DNA from: Hippophae tibetana
Lineage: Eukaryota; Streptophyta; Magnoliopsida; Rosales; Elaeagnaceae
NCBI GenBank assembly: GCA_037013495.1
Contig: CM072809.1
Coordinates: forward strand, 1,054,001-1,118,000
Length of the DNA: 64,000 nucleotides
Direction: 5' to 3'
The translations under genes and the position numbers were made by a program. Below the pieces are notes generated by a model. That model was given only the letters and a program-made list of their open reading frames with translations. It had not been told where the DNA came from and did no database searches. Below, in pieces: positions 63,362-64,000 of this stretch; the stretch's first letter is position 1, and each line of letters starts with the position of its first letter.

Positions 63362-64000
63362 TATATCTAGATGAAATTAGGCAACCTTTCCCAATCTCAA
63401 TCTAGTGAAATCAAGTATTCATTGTTCTTAATTATATTAGTTGTATGATTTACTTTACAAAATAAACAGTTTTCAAGAAATTAAATGTAATTAACACTTC
63501 ATTGATGCAACTAAATTAATATATATCATTAATAATAGAAAAATATATAAAAATGATCATCTATCATTTTTTTCATATATATTAAAGCTTTAAATTAAAA
63601 ACTAAAATTAATTATTAGCAATATATTCATTAAATATGTGAAATAATATATTTGAGCTTTCTTGCGTTTTCTATATTGTTTTTTATTTTAATATTAATCA
63701 AATTAATTGAGATAAATATATATTTTTAAAAGATATAAAAACATCGTACCTATTTGATACCATTTTAGTGGAAAACTTTAAGTTCTTCACAAAAATGTTT
63801 CTCACAACTAATTATTATTTGAATAGATATAACAATGATTTTTTATATCTAAACAAATATCTAAGTCTTGATGAAATTTTGTAGATTTAAGGGTTGAATA
63901 AGTATACAAACTCTTCATAATATTTGATTCTATGTTAATAAAGTGTTATTTTTTTAATATATAAAAAGAGTATTTTATATTAATTAAAAAATATATTAAC
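61760..64000. other. AT-rich intergenic to window end
   Basis: No supported gene. A trinucleotide (ATA)n microsatellite of about 12 units lies at 63323-63360. A GC-richer patch at 62020-62340 holds no reading frame of note. Confidence 0.55.

Overview
The window is a piece of a eudicot flowering-plant nuclear genome. The evidence is very AT-rich intergenic DNA, short GT-AG introns, plant-only gene families (a VEL/VIN3-like protein, a leucine-rich repeat extensin, a DUF538 protein, a plant HMA protein) and plant transposons of the Copia, Gypsy-type LTR, hAT and SINE classes. I cannot name the species. Four host genes look intact, all on the minus strand. They are a VIN3-LIKE 1 (VRN5-type) chromatin regulator (4249-7680, with a leader exon near 9039-9150), a single-exon DUF538 protein (19628-20083), a three-exon heavy-metal-associated (HMA) protein of the NaKR/HIPP type (22946-24100) and a single-exon LRR-extensin (47145-49355).

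Two further loci are broken host-gene remains. One is the last three exons of HCF101 (chloroplast Fe-S cluster scaffold; 1670-2806, minus). The other is the 3' two thirds of an AGD14-like ArfGAP gene (28909-32228, plus). The AGD14 piece lacks its ArfGAP zinc-finger exons and directly abuts a truncated hAT transposon that lies on the other strand.

Layout: 1-1475 Copia fossil (gag and LTR) running off the left edge; 1480-1605 SINE-like repeat; 1670-2806 HCF101 fragment; 4249-9150 VIL1; 9.15-17.7 kb AT-rich intergenic DNA with dispersed repeats; 17.75-19.5 kb small repeats; 19.6-24.1 kb DUF538 and HMA genes; 24.1-27.7 kb intergenic; 27.77-32.2 kb hAT fragment plus AGD14 remnant; 32.2-40.6 kb intergenic with repeats and a possible orphan gene start near 36.8 kb; 40.6-42.0 kb nested Copia and TRIM-like LTR fossils with two LTRs in inverted orientation; 42-47 kb intergenic with a 207-bp tandem duplication; 47.1-49.6 kb LRX gene; 49.6-56.0 kb AT-rich; 56025-61216 an old non-coding LTR element (LARD-like) with a 5-bp target-site duplication and an internal ~61-bp tandem array; 61.2-64 kb AT-rich with degenerate telomere-like repeats.

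The genes do not form a pathway; this is an ordinary gene-poor euchromatic stretch. I found no convincing new biological system. The most interesting points are a ~142-bp tandem duplication across the exon 3/intron 3 boundary of VIL1, which creates a potential in-frame 39-nt extra exon, the two truncated host genes, and the coding-free LTR element. All gene identities come from reading the translated sequence against remembered family features; no database search was run.
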